Positions 13,613 to 16,117 of a stretch of DNA of 16,117 nt are shown here, one piece after another. The notes under the pieces were generated by a model, which saw only the letters and a program-made list of their open reading frames with translations, ran no database searches and had not been told where the DNA came from. The stretch lies in assembly GCA_964444795.1 (NCBI GenBank), contig CAYUIQ010000208.1, forward strand, positions 1-16,117, read 5' to 3'. The DNA is from JABMRP01 sp964444795. GTDB lineage: Bacteria > Planctomycetota > Planctomycetia > Pirellulales > Thermoguttaceae. The translations under genes were made by a program, and so were the position numbers. How positions within the stretch are numbered: position 1 is the first letter of the stretch; each line of letters opens with the position of its first letter.

Positions 13613-15967
13613 ATGATGCGTTACACGAGCATGTTGACGGCGGCGACGGCCATCTGGGCGCTGACCGGTTCGGTGATTGCCGAGGAAACATCGCCCGGCA
13701 CGGAAGTGCGGGGGATCGTCTTCTGCCAGGTCCACGATTTCCCCAACGGCCGATCCGGGCTGCACATGGAGCAATTTCGCATCATTCGCCGCCCCACCAA
13801 CGCGCGGATCTGCTCGCTGATTCCCGCCCGGGCCGACGGGAAGCTTACCGACTTGACGAGCGACAAGTTTGTCTCGGCCATCATGCCCGACTTGTCGTAC
13901 GACGCGACGAAGATCGTCTTTGCGGCGAAAAAGACGGTTGCCGAGCACTTCAACATCTACGAGATGGATCTCGACGGCGGCAACTTGCGCCAGATTACCC
14001 AAGACATGGCCGAGTGCGTCGATCCGTACTATATGCCGGACGGCAAGATCCTCTTCAGTTCGGCCAAACCGGGCATTCGCGACGAATACGACCGCGATCC
14101 CGCGCGGCTGCTTTTCACCTGCGATCCCGACGGATCGAACCCCGAGCAGATTACCTTCAACCTGAGTTCCGACACGGCTTCGATCGTGTTGGACGACGGG
14201 CGGATCCTGTTCACGAGTTGGCAGCATCACGGCCAGCACCAGGGCACCGCCGGCGTGTTCGCCTTCTGCACGTGCAATCCCGACGGCACGCTCTTTTCGC
14301 TTTTCACGGGCAACGCCCGCGAGGCAAACAACACGAAGTCGTACGCCCAACAACTGACCGACGGGCGGGTCGTGTTCGTCGACTCGGCCGGCCACCGGCT
14401 CTACAACGCCGGGGGGCTCAGCGTGGTGGAGAAAGAGAAGCCGCTCACGAATCGGACGATCCTCACCCCCGGCGTGGCGTACGACGGCTACAATCTGGCC
14501 GGGCGATACGCGTCGCCCTATCCGATGCCCGACGGGGGGATGATCTGCTCCTTCTCGCCGGGGCGCGGCACGGGCCTGTTGCGCGAGGACCCGGCCGAAG
14601 AGATCCACATGGGCGTTTACCACTTCAACTTCAAAGCCGGCCGCGCGGGCACGCTGATCTTCGACGATCCGCGGGCGCAAGACATCGACGCGATAGCCAT
14701 TTACCGTCGGCCCACGCCGCCGATTATCCCCAGCATGGTCGACCGCACGAAGAAGACGGGCACCTTCCTCTGCGTCAACCCCTACCTGTCCGATCGAAAG
14801 CCGTCGAAGAATGTCGTCGTGGGGCAATTACCGCCTGCGGTGCCCGGCGAAATCAAGGGGGTGCGTGTGTTGGAGGGGTTCGGGGTGATGGATACCGACC
14901 CGAAGAAGCACAAGTCGCTGGTGATCGACATGCTGCAAATGAGCTTCGGTTCGGGTAGCAACGGCGGCAATCCGCTGGAACAGCGGCGGATCGTCGGTTA
15001 TGCGCCTTGCGAAGAAGACGGGTCGTTTCACATCGAGGTGCCGGCCGACACGACGCTGGCCTTGCAGACGCTCGACTCCAACGGCATGTCGATCGAAACG
15101 CAACTCACCTGGGTGTGGGTGCGGCCCGGCGAGAAGCGGCTGTGTATCGGCTGCCACGAAGATCGCGAGACGGCGTTGACCAACTTCGATTGTCGGGCGA
15201 TGTACGTCAGGCCGCATTTCGTCGCCCCCGAGCCCGAGGGGCGGCGGACCGTCGATTTCCGCCGCGACATCATGCCGATCATCGACAAAAAATGCGCCAC
15301 GGCCGCCTGTCATGGTTCGGAGGCGAAAAAAGGCGGGCTCGATCTGGGCGGCGGTTTCGACCTGGTTTTCCATCGCAAGGGCCGCACGGGCAGGGCCATC
15401 AACGGCGCCTTCTTCAATCAGGCCTACGAAAGCCTGCTGGAAGGCAACACCGCGCTGGTCGGACGGCTCGTTTGCTCCGGCGCCGCGCGTCACAGCCCGT
15501 TGATCTGGCGGCTCTACGGAAAGCAACTCGGACAGACCGACGCACGATGGCCTTACACGGCAGAACCCAAACTGATGCCGCCCGGTGAGCCCCTTTCCGT
15601 CGAGGAGAAAAAGCTTTTCGTCGAATGGGTCGATCTGGGTGCCCAGTGGGACAATATTGCCGGCGAAGACGATCTGCCCGGCTACGACGCCGACGAGAGT
15701 CGCGTGTTGGCCGCGGCGGCCGCCAAGCTCGTCGCGCAGCCGATTGCCGACGCCGCGCAGGCGTTTACCGTTCGCTGTACCGAATGCCACGACATGCGGT
15801 GCATCCAAGTGGCCTGTAACCGGCGGCAGAAGACCGAGGAAGATTGGCGCGCGACGGTCGGGCGGATGGTCGCCAAGCGCCGCACGTGGTTCCACGACAG
15901 CGAGATTCCGCTGATCAACGCCCATGTGATGGAAAACTTCTACCGGCCGCCGCTGAAGCCGCAGTAG
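13613..15967 (+). CDS. secreted hydrazine synthase alpha-like (HzsA-related) multihaem protein
   Basis: This 784-residue protein has a Sec signal (MLTAATAIWALTGSVIA, cleavage near residue 23). Residues about 85-400 contain TolB/PD40-type propeller motifs (LSYDATKIVFAAKK, YYMPDGKILFSS, VLDDGRILFTSW). The overall order, propeller then cytochrome c region, resembles planctomycete proteins related to the hydrazine synthase alpha subunit. Haem-type sites are CIGCH (C511, C514, H515), an atypical CATAACH (C561-x4-C566-H567) and CTECH (C722, C725, H726). The last site heads a small cytochrome-like domain whose EEDWRATVGRMVAKR resembles the haem domain of quinohaemoprotein dehydrogenases. Two or three c-type haems are likely. 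No HzsB/HzsC homologue is nearby, so hydrazine synthesis is not implied; the substrate is unknown. ATG 13613 follows AAAGGAA by five bases; a second ATG follows directly. Last gene of the cassette. Confidence 0.8.
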   Translation: MMRYTSMLTAATAIWALTGSVIAEETSPGTEVRGIVFCQVHDFPNGRSGLHMEQFRIIRRPTNARICSLIPARADGKLTDLTSDKFVSAIMPDLSYDATKIVFAAKKTVAEHFNIYEMDLDGGNLRQITQDMAECVDPYYMPDGKILFSSAKPGIRDEYDRDPARLLFTCDPDGSNPEQITFNLSSDTASIVLDDGRILFTSWQHHGQHQGTAGVFAFCTCNPDGTLFSLFTGNAREANNTKSYAQQLTDGRVVFVDSAGHRLYNAGGLSVVEKEKPLTNRTILTPGVAYDGYNLAGRYASPYPMPDGGMICSFSPGRGTGLLREDPAEEIHMGVYHFNFKAGRAGTLIFDDPRAQDIDAIAIYRRPTPPIIPSMVDRTKKTGTFLCVNPYLSDRKPSKNVVVGQLPPAVPGEIKGVRVLEGFGVMDTDPKKHKSLVIDMLQMSFGSGSNGGNPLEQRRIVGYAPCEEDGSFHIEVPADTTLALQTLDSNGMSIETQLTWVWVRPGEKRLCIGCHEDRETALTNFDCRAMYVRPHFVAPEPEGRRTVDFRRDIMPIIDKKCATAACHGSEAKKGGLDLGGGFDLVFHRKGRTGRAINGAFFNQAYESLLEGNTALVGRLVCSGAARHSPLIWRLYGKQLGQTDARWPYTAEPKLMPPGEPLSVEEKKLFVEWVDLGAQWDNIAGEDDLPGYDADESRVLAAAAAKLVAQPIADAAQAFTVRCTECHDMRCIQVACNRRQKTEEDWRATVGRMVAKRRTWFHDSEIPLINAHVMENFYRPPLKPQ

Positions 15968-15976
15968 GGCTGGTCC

Positions 15977-15997
15977 CCACCGGCCTCGTGCCGGTGG
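15977..15997 (+). terminator. terminator-like hairpin after the cytochrome cassette
   Basis: CCACCGGC, loop CTCGT, GCCGGTGG is a perfect 8-bp stem ten bases past the stop codon of the HzsA-like gene, followed by the T-rich CTTGTTGGTTTGG. This probably ends the three-gene transcript. Confidence 0.65.
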
Positions 15998-16043
15998 CTT
16001 GTTGGTTTGGCAACTATGCGTGTGATCGAATCAACTTCCCTCC

Positions 16044-16088
16044 CGCCCCGTCCTCTCCGCCGCCTATGGCGGCGGAGAGGACGGGGCG
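16044..16088. repeat. perfect 21-bp inverted repeat with 3-base loop
   Basis: The arm beginning CGCCCCGTCCTCTCCGCCGC (16044-16064) and its exact reverse complement (16068-16088) are separated only by TAT. Beyond a single mismatch the flanks (CTCC before, GGGCACGGGAG after) partly continue the symmetry. It is far stronger than a normal terminator and lies in the non-coding tail of the window. No gene is visible in 15968-16117. Confidence 0.85.
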
Positions 16089-16117
16089 CGGGCACGGGAG
16101 AACAGGGCGTGCCGTGG

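Noticed and set aside
13424..14958. Long frames on both strands across the HzsA-like gene and the end of the gene before it
   Set aside because: The plus-strand frame from 13613 carries a signal peptide, propeller motifs and haem sites; the others have none of these and are shadow frames.
13613..15967. Calling the third cassette protein a true hydrazine synthase subunit (hzsA)
   Set aside because: No beta or gamma subunit genes are adjacent, the haem-site pattern is not demonstrably that of anammox HzsA, and related non-anammox planctomycete proteins are common. Only 'HzsA-related' is supportable.

Overview
The window is about 16 kb of GC-rich bacterial DNA, and the gene content points to a planctomycete, probably near Pirellulales. 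The evidence is a secreted haem protein related to the hydrazine synthase alpha subunit but without its partner subunits, a beta-propeller fused to a di-haem peroxidase-type cytochrome c, and small GC-rich dispersed hairpin repeats, one of which reads as 'GVERSEPP' when translated. The taxon is inferred from family knowledge, not from a marker gene.

Layout. Genes at 70-9947 are all on the minus strand and those at 10575-15967 are all on the plus strand, so the two halves diverge from a 0.6 kb regulatory region. On the minus strand, in transcription order, are gltB and gltD (NADPH-dependent glutamate synthase, overlapping by 8 bases, 9947-3935), a membrane-anchored alpha/beta hydrolase (3705-2869) with its own probable promoter, and a tungstate ABC transporter tupA-tupB-tupC (2747-70), also with a good promoter of its own. 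On the plus strand is a tight three-gene cassette: a YVTN-propeller/di-haem cytochrome (10575-12431), an unrecognised secreted protein (12456-13610) and a secreted HzsA-like haem protein (13613-15967). A hairpin that looks like a terminator closes it.

How the genes work together. GltB and GltD form the two-subunit glutamate synthase that, with glutamine synthetase, assimilates ammonium. TupABC imports tungstate, the cofactor metal of some oxidoreductases; no tungsto-enzyme is visible here. The three plus-strand genes all carry Sec-type signals. Two carry CxxCH haem sites and beta-propeller repeats, so they probably form a cell-envelope redox module of unknown substrate. Absence of HzsB/HzsC-like genes argues against hydrazine synthesis.

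Non-coding content. The most striking signal is a 33-base GC-rich repeat. It occurs once just past tupC and, exactly, again as one arm of a 73-base inverted pair inside the signal-peptide-coding region of the middle cassette gene. The two arms there differ at only four positions, which form two compensatory base-pair changes. Other palindromes occur at 2843-2859, 3904-3922, 10095-10131, 15977-15997 and 16044-16088, the last a perfect 21-bp inverted repeat. No tRNA, rRNA, CRISPR array or intact insertion sequence was seen.
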